Of a stretch of DNA of 64,000 nucleotides, positions 32,883 to 43,183 are shown piece by piece. The position numbers and the translations under genes were made by a program. Position 1 is the first letter of the stretch. Each line of letters opens with the position of its first letter. The notes under the pieces were generated by a model. The model was not told the DNA's origin. It saw nothing but the letters and a program-made list of their open reading frames with translations, and made no database searches. The stretch comes from Polytrichum commune (taxonomy: Eukaryota > Streptophyta > Polytrichopsida > Polytrichales > Polytrichaceae). The stretch is taken from contig OX485808.1 in the NCBI GenBank assembly GCA_950295325.1, positions 33,007,180 to 33,071,179 of the forward strand. The letters are read 5' to 3'.

Positions 32883-35800
32883 GATATGGACTCTTCACAG
32901 GTTGCGCAATCGCAACCCCAATCTGGAGAGGATGTTGTTCTTGCGGCCCCCGCGGTTGAAGTTGAAGCTGTGCAGGTTGAGAGTCTCAATTCGCAGGGCC
33001 CATTACAAGTAGAGGTGAGTTGGATAGTTGTTGAGTAATTTGTTGAGCAAGTTTTTTGAGTTCTAGCTTTCTAAGCATGGTTTTATTGTTTGTGTTTTTG
33101 TTAGGCTCTCGCAATGAGCGAAGATGCCGTTCAAGCAGTTGCCGACACGGATCCCGTGGTGTGTGAGCTTGAGCTTCGGAAATCACAAAAGGAGGACTCC
33201 ATTGGTGTTATCCAACGCCTCCGGATTAAGCCAACCTGTAAGTCCCGCTTATCCATTCCTTTGTGCCGCTTGAGAGCCCTCCCTCTCGTCCGTCCTATCA
33301 GTGAGGTTGAGGTGCAGCGCTTGGAATGTGAATTTGTAATGGGATACCGAGAGGGTGATCGGGTTCTTTACGTGTCTTCTTTCAACGACGTTCCCGTGGA
33401 CCTCCCCATTCCCCCTGGCATTATGGCCTCTTGGAGCCCTCTCTGGCAAGAGGCCTCCGCAGAATTTGACGCCAAGCTCAAGGAGGATCCGGATCTTGCA
33501 CATTTCGCCGGGAAGATGTTCTTCGTCTGGGAAGGCAATCATCGTCTCACCGCTTGGTGGAGACACATCAATAACCACCACGCCGATGACAAGAGTTGGC
33601 ATATCTCGGTGGATTGCATTGTTGTTGACCCTAGAGGATACACCGGTGTATTCCTCAATGCCATGAGCGACATTAATTGGCAAGCTCATTCATTTTTTTC
33701 ATTCATTTTTTATTTTTGTTTCAATTCTTTTCCATTCTTTTCACCTCACGTTCCTCACATATTTTTTCTCAGGTCAACCGAGGATGATTATGTCAAGGCA
33801 AACATTCCGGCCAAGCTCCTTCGAATCCGCACTTTTGGGAGGTTAGAGTTGTCCACCTTCAAGGATCTTATATCGCCATCTGACTACAAAGCATGCGAGA
33901 AGATAAAGGAGAGTCGCCCAACTTGGTACACCTTGACCGCGGATATGTTCGTTAAGTTTCTTTACAAGGTATGGTTTTATGCATTCAATCATTTAGAGCT
34001 TCCAACATAGATAATTTCCATGCCGATTATATGAACTCACAAGGTCATTTCTTGCAGAGAGACATTTCGGCTCAAGCAGACCTTGCAGTGAGGCATTACC
34101 GTGAGACCACACCCGTTGCGGAGAGGTCGGCCACTGAGATTTGGAATGTTATGACCAAGGCCCAGGAGAGAACAATCAAAAGTATTCGGGCCCGTTCTTT
34201 TGAGAAGTACATATCCGTTGCACACCCTGACAATGGAGAGGATTTCTTTCATGAGGTACTCTTTTGAACTCAAATCACTCTTGAACGCAATTCATCCAAA
34301 TCACTCTTCAATTCTATTACTCTTTTGAACTCAAATCATTTTTATTTTGTGCACAGATTGACCGTCATTTTAATGAGTTCTCTTCGACGGACATGACAAT
34401 TGAAAAATTATAAAAAATTGTCACATGCCCGGTCGAAGCTTCGTTCAAAGCTAAGTGGCTTCACTGGTGGAACGCCCCCCTTTGTGAAAGGTTAGATAAC
34501 AAGTTCCCCGTCGACAAGCCTATGAGGGAGAGGGCTTTGGACGACTGGCTACACAAGGCGTCCTTCTGGGCTCAAGTAAATCCATTCCTCGGCCTTCTTC
34601 ATTTTCATTTTCCTCTATTCCATTTATCTCATATCTAATCATCTCATTCTCTGCAGTTGGAGAAAGAAGTCGCGGTTGAAATTGAGACCTTAGAGGAGAG
34701 CCTCTCCGTCGACATTGATTGGGACGCATCAGAAACTATCTTGCGCCCTCGTGAGTACGTTGATCATTGGCGGATTGTCCTTTGGGACAAGGCCTTCAAG
34801 CCTTATCTCGGCGATAAGCCTGACATCGCATTTGCCAAAGGTGATAATCTCTTGGAGTTCGAGGAGGGGGCTCTCGCTATCAAGCGTGTGGCCTATCGGT
34901 AATACATCTATCCTCCACTTTGCACCTCTCCTTAATGTCATTTCTTGCTCGTTTTGTTGGTTTTCTTACATTCTTGTTTTGTCATGTAGGTATATCATGA
35001 GAGAATTGGTTGTGAAGAATGCATTGGCCTCATCTTCCTTGCCGGACTACCTCTCGGACTGGGTGAATATTTTTTCTAGCCTCTGCGTGTACACGACCGC
35101 GCAAACAAACAAGTTTTCCGAATTGCACTTGCAGGGTGGTGGATGGTACTTGGATTGTGCTGCAAGATTTGTCCCCGGGGAAGAGAAGGCTTTGTTTGCT
35201 AGCCTTGTGGGTAGTGCTCTGGATAATAACATTGTTACCTTGGAAGAGCCTGACATCGTTGAGCTTCCCCCTCCTCCTCCTAAGGCACCAAGAAGAAAGG
35301 GCAGAGCAAAGAAGACCGCCACTCAAGCATCTTCCCAAATTCTCACTCGGTCTGCTTCTAAGACCCCGGTTGAGCCACCCACCCTTCCACACAGTCCATC
35401 TATCGCTCCCTCCGTTGCTCCCTCTCTTGCCCCCTCTGTTACTCCATCTGCATTTCATCCACAATCTTTTGCCACTCCATCTCACAGTGGCACTTCTCTC
35501 CTCTCTTTGCCTCGCAAGAGGAAGGCCGCTCTCTTGGATACCAGTGCCACCTCTTCGGATGCCCCTAACATGCTTACCCTCATCGAAAATATGGACATGG
35601 TTCAACTAATGCTGGATTCCGAGGTTGCCGGAGGTCCCCTCCCCGCATATATCCGCATCCAAGAGTTCATTGCCAAGGTTTGTATACTTGCCTTCTTCAA
35701 TTCTCAATTTTTTTTCCTTTGCTTTGTTTATTTCTTTCCTTCTTGTTTTCTCATGAAGTTTCAATTGCAGGTTGGGGCAGGTCGTTCCCATGTGAACACC

Positions 35801-37086
35801 TCGACTACAATTCACAAGGGCCTCGATTTGCTCTTCGCCGACATTCCCGAGAATTTGCCGGTGCCGAACATCTCCACCGATGTTCCTGCTTGGAACAAGC
35901 TCCATGAATCATACTATGAGTGTCTTTTTGCATTTGCGAAATCTAACCTCTATGATCATGGTGTCCTTGTTCTTGCCCATTGTGCGAGTGCCAGTGTTTC
36001 TAGGAGTATTTTCGATTGGGCACACACTTATGACTTCTACGTCGCGGAAGATTGGTTTGGAATGAATGATTTAGACCTCCAATCTCCCGTTGTTCCCTCT
36101 GGAGTGGTAAGCAAGTCTCCCTCTCTTCCCCTTCCGTATTACTTATCATTTCAATTTCAATTCAATTTCAATTCCATTTCATTTCAATTCAATTTCATTT
36201 TCATTGTTGCAGACTCGGAAGTTCAACATCAAAGTTCTTGTTCGTGTTAACTCCGTTCTTAGAGTGCGGGAGGAGGCCATACAAGAGTATGGTTACAACC
36301 TCCAACGAGATGGATGGTTGAATACCTTCACCGATGAGAAGAGCCAGACGATGCGCAGTGATGGGGTACCTTGGCGAGGTGCCCGTGAGAAGCATCCTGT
36401 TTTTTTTTCCATCCTTCTCGCTACTCTCACCGACAAGAATGATGTTATTATGGACTGGCAGTGTGGTGTAGGTACGCCTTCTTTTTCAACTTCATCCTTA
36501 CTTTGAATTTTCTATTATTTTTCCTTGACTAGTTTTCATACTAACATTTTACCTCTCTTTGCTTTAGGTGGTTCGATTACAGCATGTCGCTCCCTTGAGC
36601 GGCATATTGTGGCCCTTGAGAGTGACCCCGTCATTTTCAATTCACTCCTACTCCCCATGCGCGATCCCCAGCCTGCGCGTATATCTCGCTCAGTTGCCGC
36701 ACCGTCTACATCTATCTTTGATCCTCCTCAAAAGATGACCAAGAGGGCATTCGGATTCCTTTGTGCGTAAGTTTGCTTTCTATATTTTGCCATGTTTGCC
36801 TTGATTTCAAATTCTCATTTTCTAGTGTCATCATGTTTCTAATCATTTTGCTTGGGTGTTTAGAGAGCCAGCGGAGGTCGCAGTCATTCGTTGAGACATG
36901 TTTTCAAGTCCTCCGAAGCCGTTTGAGCTTCCCCCGTATGCTAGTGCAATGGCGGATTGTTTTGCGAAGGCGGAGTCCCCATCTCCTCCTCGCGTTCGTC
37001 ATTTCTCGCGTGGAACACGAAATCTTTTCTTGTTAGAAGCAAATGAGGGTGAGGAGAGTGATAGGGAATGTTCTCCAAGCCCTTAG
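32883..37086 (+). pseudogene. ParB-like unit B plus C-terminal N6/N4 DNA-methyltransferase-like domain, 11 exons
   Basis: Exons read from splice sites and frame: 32883-33014 (Met 32886), 33105-33679, 33773-33968, 34058-34255, 34357-34575, 34657-34898, 34990-35677, 35771-36106, 36213-36471, 36568-36766, 36864-37086. The second intron (33680-33772) is GC-AG. ParB-like: RLRIKPTCKSRLSIPLCRLR, then FFVWEGNHRLTAW and FLNAMSDINW. A Pro/Ser-rich basic linker follows (35270-35530, KAPRRKGRAKK). Methyltransferase-like: LLFADIPENL in exon 8, where motif IV DPPY is expected, YYECLFAFAKSNLYDHGVLVLAHC after it, and motif I-like VIMDWQCGVGGSITACRSLE with ESD across exons 9-10. That order is class beta. In-frame TAA at 34411 and TGA at 36892 interrupt a frame otherwise open to 37086. 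Loss of the aromatic in motif IV also argues against catalysis. Confidence 0.65.
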
Positions 37087-37141
37087 TTTATCATTTTGGT
37101 TTTGGAGATTATAACTCCGTTTGTTGTTGTTATCCGGCTTT

Positions 37142-37147
37142 AATAAA
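37142..37147 (+). terminator. Polyadenylation signal of the 30-37-kb gene
   Basis: AATAAA 55 bases after the last stop, followed by a GT-rich tract (GTTGTGTGTTGG). Confidence 0.55.
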
Positions 37148-37149
37148 AG

Positions 37150-38100
37150 TTGTGTGTTGGTTTTATTTTTGATATCCGGCGCAAGTTTCATTCTTTCTCT
37201 CCATTATTTCATATTCATATGTCAACCCGCATTGCATTCTTTATTTTTTCTTCATCGTTCGGATCTCTTAACTTCTAGTCACAAAACAATCTAGCTCTCG
37301 GCTCTTAGTGTGAGATCTTAGTTATAGGGGGACCATACTTTCTATTAGTGTGGATGGTTTATTTTATGGTTGTGCACACTAATCACATTGGCCGTCTTCC
37401 AATCCCAATTGCTATATAGCAATTGGAAGTTTTGTTTGGCACGCGAACATAACCTCGTCAAACTTTTTAAATTGAACTTCATGTTGTTCTCAAAGAGCCG
37501 GCACGTCACCTCAAAAATTTCCAAGAGGATTCTAAGGTTGGACTTGGGGGATTTGTCTTTGAGGTCTTTGGCTAAGCTAAGGACTGAATTGGAAGGCTGT
37601 TATGGTGCGACGGAGTTTTATGGCATGTTCTTTGGATCATTTTACCCATATTGGACATGCCCGGCAGATAGGGTGTAGATGGCCCTAAACTAGAGTATAT
37701 AGTTATTTTAACTAACTACCCATTTTTGTAAGTCTTGAGGTTGGCTACATTTTGTTGACCAATAAAATATTTTGTGTATGGTATTTTGATTTCAATTTGG
37801 TGACGTCAGCCCTAATTTAATATGATACATTTGAAAACATATACTATAAGATGTTTGATAACAAATGCAATCTTCCACGCCTATAGGATCCGTTGGTTTC
37901 TCAAACAATTATGGGTTATTATGTCCACGGGAATGGGGGTACCTTTCCAAATATAGAATTCAAACTATCTCTAATTCCACGGAAATAGGCACTGCTTCTC
38001 CTAAAATTACCCAACAAAATCTAAATTTTCCGCTCTCCGCTCTCCGCTCTCCGCTCTACGCTCACATACTTGAGTTTCCCCATAGGAGACCATAGCAAAC
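37150..38100. other. Intergenic spacer
   Basis: No gene seen. It includes the CGCTCTC minisatellite at 38031-38069 described for 4282-4328. It separates two ParB-like/methyltransferase-like genes that are convergent, tail to tail. Confidence 0.5.
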
Positions 38101-38329
38101 ATACTAAACATACCTTCTAGGATCCTTATCTTCAGCCCCTATATTAATTTTACAAAAAAACAATGGCCCACATTTTATGTCCATCTAACTTACTTATAAT
38201 GGGATTGTCTACATTTAATGGCCCCTTCATTATTTGGAATTCCTTTATAATTTTTATTTCAAATGATTTTAATCCTCTCTATATTATGCCGCACGTCGTT
38301 TTTAAAATGCACTAAGTGACCTACCCGTG
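38101..38329 (+). repeat. ~228-bp dispersed repeat, copy 1
   Basis: ATACTAAACATACCTTCTAG through GTGACCTACCCGTG. The same sequence in the same orientation, about 95% alike by eye, is at 59902-60125. Both copies end CTACCCGTG. No terminal inverted repeats were seen. It may be a small non-autonomous element or LTR piece. Its 3' end overlaps the end of the tail exon. Confidence 0.85.
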
Positions 38330-38640
38330 CAAAGGGATAGGAAGGGTGCCGCTCTTCGTAGGCCGAGCGTCCATCCGCAGCCGCCGTTGAGGTGTAATAT
38401 TGCCGCCGGGCCGAGAGGGGGACGTCCGGACGCATTTGCGATCTATGCCCTTGAGCGGCGACGGGGACGGAGATCGCCGGAAGATTTGCTTGGGTGGGGG
38501 GCTATCGACGACGCCGGCGTCAAGAGGCTCCTTGGAGTAGTCAATGGTTGACGCGGCGTCGTAAACGGTCTCGTAGAAGAAGCTCCCCAAGTCTGACTCG
38601 CTGACGATCTCAATCGAGGGCTCCAAACGCTGGCACAAAA
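38321..38640 (-). CDS. Tail exon (SP-rich) of the 38-44-kb minus gene
   Basis: An acceptor TTTTTGTGCCAG precedes RLEPSIEIVSESDLG. The exon continues through DAASTIDYSKEPLDAGVVD and a basic SPSPSP region to a stop at 38321. The same module is at 17.7-17.9 kb. Joining to the FCP1-like exon needs a frame that exon does not provide, because TGA at 38785 comes first, so its link to the upstream gene is uncertain. Confidence 0.4.
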
Positions 38641-38736
38641 ATGGAAACGAAACAAAACCCAAAGGAAGAGGGTTTGATAGAGCGCGTGAAAATCAAGATA
38701 CATATGAAGCATATATTACACAAAGTGGACGGGCGC

Positions 38737-38759
38737 GCACACACACACACACACACACA
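38737..38759. repeat. CA microsatellite
   Basis: About eleven CA units inside the putative last intron of the minus-strand gene. Confidence 0.9.
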
Positions 38760-38784
38760 TACACATACAAACACACGTACTGTC

Positions 38785-39597
38785 TCAAATGAGCTTGTTA
38801 AATTTCGCGTGAGATAACAACTCTCTGTACAAATGGTCTCGTGGATCCAAGTATCTCTCACCTATGGGATTATTCCTAACAAAATTGTTTACGGGTAGTC
38901 TGCTACCCCAGAGCGCCTGGAGGTATTTACTAAGGTCTAACAAAAATCGGTCCCAGACCTTCTCGACCGTCCACGTAGGGCAAACTATGAAGTTGGCCGT
39001 CGGGTTCAACATGTTCTTTGCGGCGCTATCGTCCACCATGAGCGTGTTCTCGCGGGTGGGGCGGACGTCGTAGGGGACGCCTATCAAGGACGGTCGCTGG
39101 TCCCAAAAAATGGGCTTCAAGACCTTGAGATATTGGGGGGAAGCGGGGTTGTTTGGTTTTTTGACGACTTTGCCGTCCTGTGTGTACAATATTCTACAGG
39201 CTTCCTGTGCTAGGACCATGCAGGGGGGCTCGATGCCCTTGAAGATGAACTCCACGACGGCATTGGTGTTCTCGGCCTTCATGGAGCTCCACACGACCAC
39301 CCACCATCGTTGTTGGGCGATCTGGAGGAAGGTCCGAAGCCACGGGCGGAGGTGAACTAGCTTGCTTTTTATGAACGTGGGCGGCCCGTCGTAATTAGCG
39401 TCCTCGGGCTTGCAAAAGGGCACCGTGGGGGCCCTAGGGCAATGAACGCACTGCACGAGGACACCGTTCAGGTCTAACACCAGGAATCGTTTCTTTGGCA
39501 ACGGGGGCGGGGCGGGTAAAACCGGGGGTGCCGCCGCGCTGCCCTCTCCGCTCCTTGGAGAAGAGCGTCGGGGAGCCGCTACGCTATGCTCCGAGCC
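38785..39597 (-). CDS. FCP1/NIF-like (HAD-fold) phosphatase-like exon
   Basis: The exon begins after a GTATCCGCAG acceptor and carries a Pro-rich linker (GSEHSVAAPRRSSPRSGEG) into FLVLDLNGVLVQC, the HAD motif I, where FCP1-family DxDxT reads DLNGV. Later VVWSSMKAENT matches motif II, with PIFWDQRPS next. ENTLMVDDSAAKNMLNP matches motif III/IV of FCP1/SCP phosphatases, which act on phosphoserine of RNA polymerase II tails and other proteins. The second Asp and the Thr of motif I are replaced (N, V), so phosphatase activity is doubtful, although the first Asp and the DD pair remain. Phase 0 at the acceptor fits the preceding exon ending 40110, placing the domain at the C-terminus of the ParB-like/methyltransferase-like gene. 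Confidence 0.75.
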   Translation of the reverse strand, partial: GSEHSVAAPRRSSPRSGEGSAAAPPVLPAPPPLPKKRFLVLDLNGVLVQCVHCPRAPTVPFCKPEDANYDGPPTFIKSKLVHLRPWLRTFLQIAQQRWWVVVWSSMKAENTNAVVEFIFKGIEPPCMVLAQEACRILYTQDGKVVKKPNNPASPQYLKVLKPIFWDQRPSLIGVPYDVRPTRENTLMVDDSAAKNMLNPTANFIVCPTWTVEKVWDRFLLDLSKYLQALWGSRLPVNNFVRNNPIGERYLDPRDHLYRELLSHAKFNKLI

Positions 39598-40066
39598 CTG
39601 CGGATACGATCGAGAGAAAACGGTGGGCGACTTATGTCATGCTATGTCCAAACGAAGCATTAAAGAAACGAGTGTTCTCGGTGCAAACACAAAACCAATT
39701 GATTCATTTTGGAGGGGGTGCAACAAGGGATACAAGAGAGGCAAGAGCATACAACATACATTCAAACACAGGATACAAGTATATAGGAGTAAAAAATGGT
39801 GATTATATTGTATACAATGCTCTATGTACATCTTGATTGGGGGGAGCAGCGTTGAACGATGCGTTCAAACTAGCCTACTTCTACATCTACCAAAATTTGA
39901 AGAGACAGGCCGCCGTGATGAAGACTTCGTCGCAAGCCAGGGGTATGTGGACGAACGGATGGTTGGGGGGATGTGGCAAAGGGCGCGAGTGCCGGGGGGG
40001 CGACGTGTGCTTGAGTTTAGGGTAGCTAGGGGACACGACCAAGGCAAGAAGACAAAGACCCAGGGA

Positions 40067-40088
40067 GTTTGGGTCGACCGACCCAAAC
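40067..40088. repeat. Palindrome TTTGGGTCG-AC-CGACCCAAA in intron 3
   Basis: A single perfect-arm copy about 20 bases inside the intron from the donor at 40109, with core AC. Confidence 0.95.
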
Positions 40089-40295
40089 TGAGTGGGGTCA
40101 GTTCATTACCTCGCCTTGGTCGTGCCTTGCCGCCGTTGATGCCGGCATCGCGTGCGCTGCCCCACCTCTATCACCGCCGCCGCCTCCGACGACGACGTGA
40201 GCCGCAACCTGCTCCTGCAAAGGCAGACTGTCAGGCCCTTGCGGGCCTTCAACATCTAGCATGGGCTCGTCCATAGGGGTCTGATCGGGGACGAG

Positions 40296-40317
40296 GTTTG
40301 GGTCGGCCGACCCAAAC
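40296..40317. repeat. Palindrome TTTGGGTCG-GC-CGACCCAAA inside coding exon 3
   Basis: A perfect palindrome within the open frame ending at 40110. It is read through as VGFGSADPN in the minus-strand protein. Confidence 0.92.
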
Positions 40318-41564
40318 CCTACTGCTTGGCGAGGGTCGCTCTGGGACGCTGCAACGTCGGCACTATTTGGGTCGTCCCGCTGGTGGTGTGGGGGCAAGAG
40401 GATGGGAGGCCGAAGCGTCGGGGGTGCCAACGAGCTGGAAGCTTCTGGGACGCGCCAAAGGTTGGGGTCGTCCACCTGCTGGACGGGCGCGTAAGGGCGG
40501 GCGTGAGGCTGCAGCAAATGCCCGAAGCTGAAGGACTGCTGCGGCGTGGGCCGCGGGCCGATATCCAGTGGAGGGAAGCCTGCGGGCAAGTGAGGGAATG
40601 AACTCGGGGGAGCCATCACCAATCCATGCGCCAGCATGCCCTGGATCACTTGCGTGATCAGGTCCGCTTGGGACGGAGGTTGGGCCATCGCCCTTTGCCG
40701 CTCCTGCTCCAACAGGAGAGCCCTCAACTCCGCGACTTCGTTGCGGACCGAGGGCTCCTCGGCGGCGCCTTTTGCAATCGGACGCACTGCTCCTCGTCCC
40801 GGAGCATCTTCGCATTGGCCTCCTCCACGGTGAGGACCTCGGGTTTCACCCTCACATTCCCAGCGAACGCTGTGGGGGAGGCAGGATCCGACCTCAGCCT
40901 CTTCGCGAGCTCCATGTCGTCCTCGTCCTCGGAGCTTATGGCGATCGTCTCCTCCACCGCATAATCGCTATATAATTTTTTCCCCTTCAGCATTCGCCGC
41001 TCCCTGAAGGTGGCCGTCGCGTCCCTCGAATACATGTCCTTCGCGTCGGCCACCGTGAGGACGGGCACTAGCTTGCTCTGCGGCGTGGCAGCCCGCATGG
41101 CCTTCTTCCGCTGAGGGGCCTCGGATTCTTGAGTGAATCCTGTTGCCCCTTCCTCCACCTCCCCCTCCACTTTTTCTGCTTCCTCCTCCTCCTCCTCTTC
41201 CTCCCCCTCCTCCTCTTCCTCGCCACCTGCTCCCATTGACGGATTGCCCGGGTGCAACCCGATGAGCGGTTCTGGCAATTGAATGGGGGCCCACATGGCG
41301 AATTCACCCAGGTTGATTCGCCTAGCCATATCCAACGGGTTCTCGCCCCCTTCGACGATCTCTTCGACGTAGGATCCGGGTATCCAGTCGAGGATGTCCA
41401 TTCTCTTCGCCAGAGCCTTCTGGGTCCTGTAGAATTGAACATCGGCATCCTCCACATAGGAGTAGATGTTCAACCCAGACATCTGCACAATCCAATTCAA
41501 TAGTATTAGTATCACCAATGAAGAATAAGGAAAAATGACACCCAAAACAAAACAATAATAGTTA

Positions 41565-41692
41565 GTTTGGGTCGCTCGACCCAAACAATGCATGCCCTAG
41601 TTTGGGTCGCTCGACCCAAACAATGCATGCCCTAGTTTGGGTCGCTCGACCCAAACTGAGCGTGCCCCTAGTTTGGGTCGCCCGACCCAAAC
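41565..41692. repeat. Four palindromes in intron 2 of the minus gene, 35-36-bp period
   Basis: Copies at 41565-41586, 41600-41621 and 41635-41656 with core CT, and 41671-41692 with core CC. Spacers read AATGCATGCCCTA and TGAGCGTGCCCCTA. Confidence 0.95.
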
Positions 41693-43104
41693 CGTCCATA
41701 TAGTTCCTTCAGGTTATTTGCTTACCATGGCTGCGAAAACCGGTTTGGAGCCCCCGAAGACATTGAAAATGCAGTCCCCTCTCTTCGTGAGGGTCCTCAT
41801 CATCCGCAGGTAGAACTCCATGCGCAGCTCATCCGCGGGGTAGTTGGCGTACTTCGCCTCGTCGTACAAGCTTCTGCTGGAGCCCAACCCTTCTTGGACT
41901 TGGAAGAGCTTCTCCATCCTAGCTATGGGATGGTTTGGCACCTTAAGCAGCTCAGCTTTGTACATGAAGTACAAGCACAACACATTGACGATCTTCGTCT
42001 TCTTGTCTTTCAGCGTGTTGTACGCCCCCTCCGCTGGTGCAGCAACGTAGTGAGATTTTGAGACGGCGTACTCTGGCTGCAATTTCCGCACGATCTCGTA
42101 CACCTGCTCTGCCCTCCTGTCCTCGACAATCCACAGCCAGACGTCGACCTCCCTGAATTTGGGGCTGCCGTAATCCACAAACTTCGTGAAGAACGGCTCG
42201 TAGAACGGGGTGCTCATTGTCCCCTCGAATGAGGCTCTAGGGATGTTCTTGAAGTCTATCATTCCGAAGGGGAAGCGGTCCCCGGCTTTTGTCCTGATAG
42301 CCTTCCTGGCATCAGAGCCCGGCCAGCCTTGGATCTAAAGAGGATCGACGGTGACCAAGTTGAAGTAGGCGTTGCCCTCGAAGCTGATGATCTTCTTCTC
42401 CTTTATAAAGTTGGAGAAGGTACGCGTGGAGTGTTTGGGAAGCGCCCGGTTCCTCCCCCCCTTCACAAGCTTGGACTTCAGGAAGTTGTCTCCCGCCTCC
42501 CTCATGAGTGCCGCCATGGACGCACTGGTGAACTTGTAGTCGGCTTTGAATGCCCTCCAGTGCGCCTCGTCGACCTCTCCATCCACTATGAGCTTCTTCT
42601 CCGGCACCAGCTTGTGCAGCTCTTGGACGATGGTCGTCTTCTTCTTCCTGTTCTCCGTCCATTCCTTCATGGTGTAGCATGAAGGGACGAAGATCTTTGG
42701 CTTCGTGAAGACGATCTTCGGGTGAATCCAACATCTCTTCGCTGTCGGCTGCACGTGGAGGATGTGGGACGCCGCCTTTCCCATCTCTGTCTCCGAGAGA
42801 CCTTGAAGAGCTCTAAAGAACTCCCTCACCAGAGGCTTCATTTGCTTGAAGCGCGCAGTCTGGTTGAAGAGCATGCCGGTGTCAGGATCCATGAGGTCCC
42901 CCGTCTCGTGTTTCTCGAAAACACTCTTCCATCTCCCCCACACGGAATCAGACGCTGTGATCAAATAAATTTCTCCTCTTAGCTCGTTGTACTTCTTCTG
43001 CTTGTGGGAAGCGTTGTCAATCGAGGAGAATTTGTTGATCATCTGGTATTTGAAGTCCTGCACATGAAGTAAATAACACACGTTAAAAAACTACGAATGC
43101 AAGA

Positions 43105-43183
43105 GTTTGGGTCGATCGACCCAAACTATAAACCTGACGAGGATGTTTAAACAATGCAAGAGTTTGGGTCGATCGACCCAAAC
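43105..43183. repeat. Two palindromes (core AT) in intron 1 of the minus gene, 57-bp period
   Basis: At 43105-43126 and 43162-43183, in the intron 43058-43191. This is the same array as 4548-4740 but two units shorter. Confidence 0.95.

Noticed and set aside
39824..40535. Plus-strand open frames at 39.8-40.5 kb
   Set aside because: They are shadows of the GC-rich minus-strand exon 3 and intron 3. The palindrome also yields a GRPTQT/GRSTQT peptide on the opposite strand.
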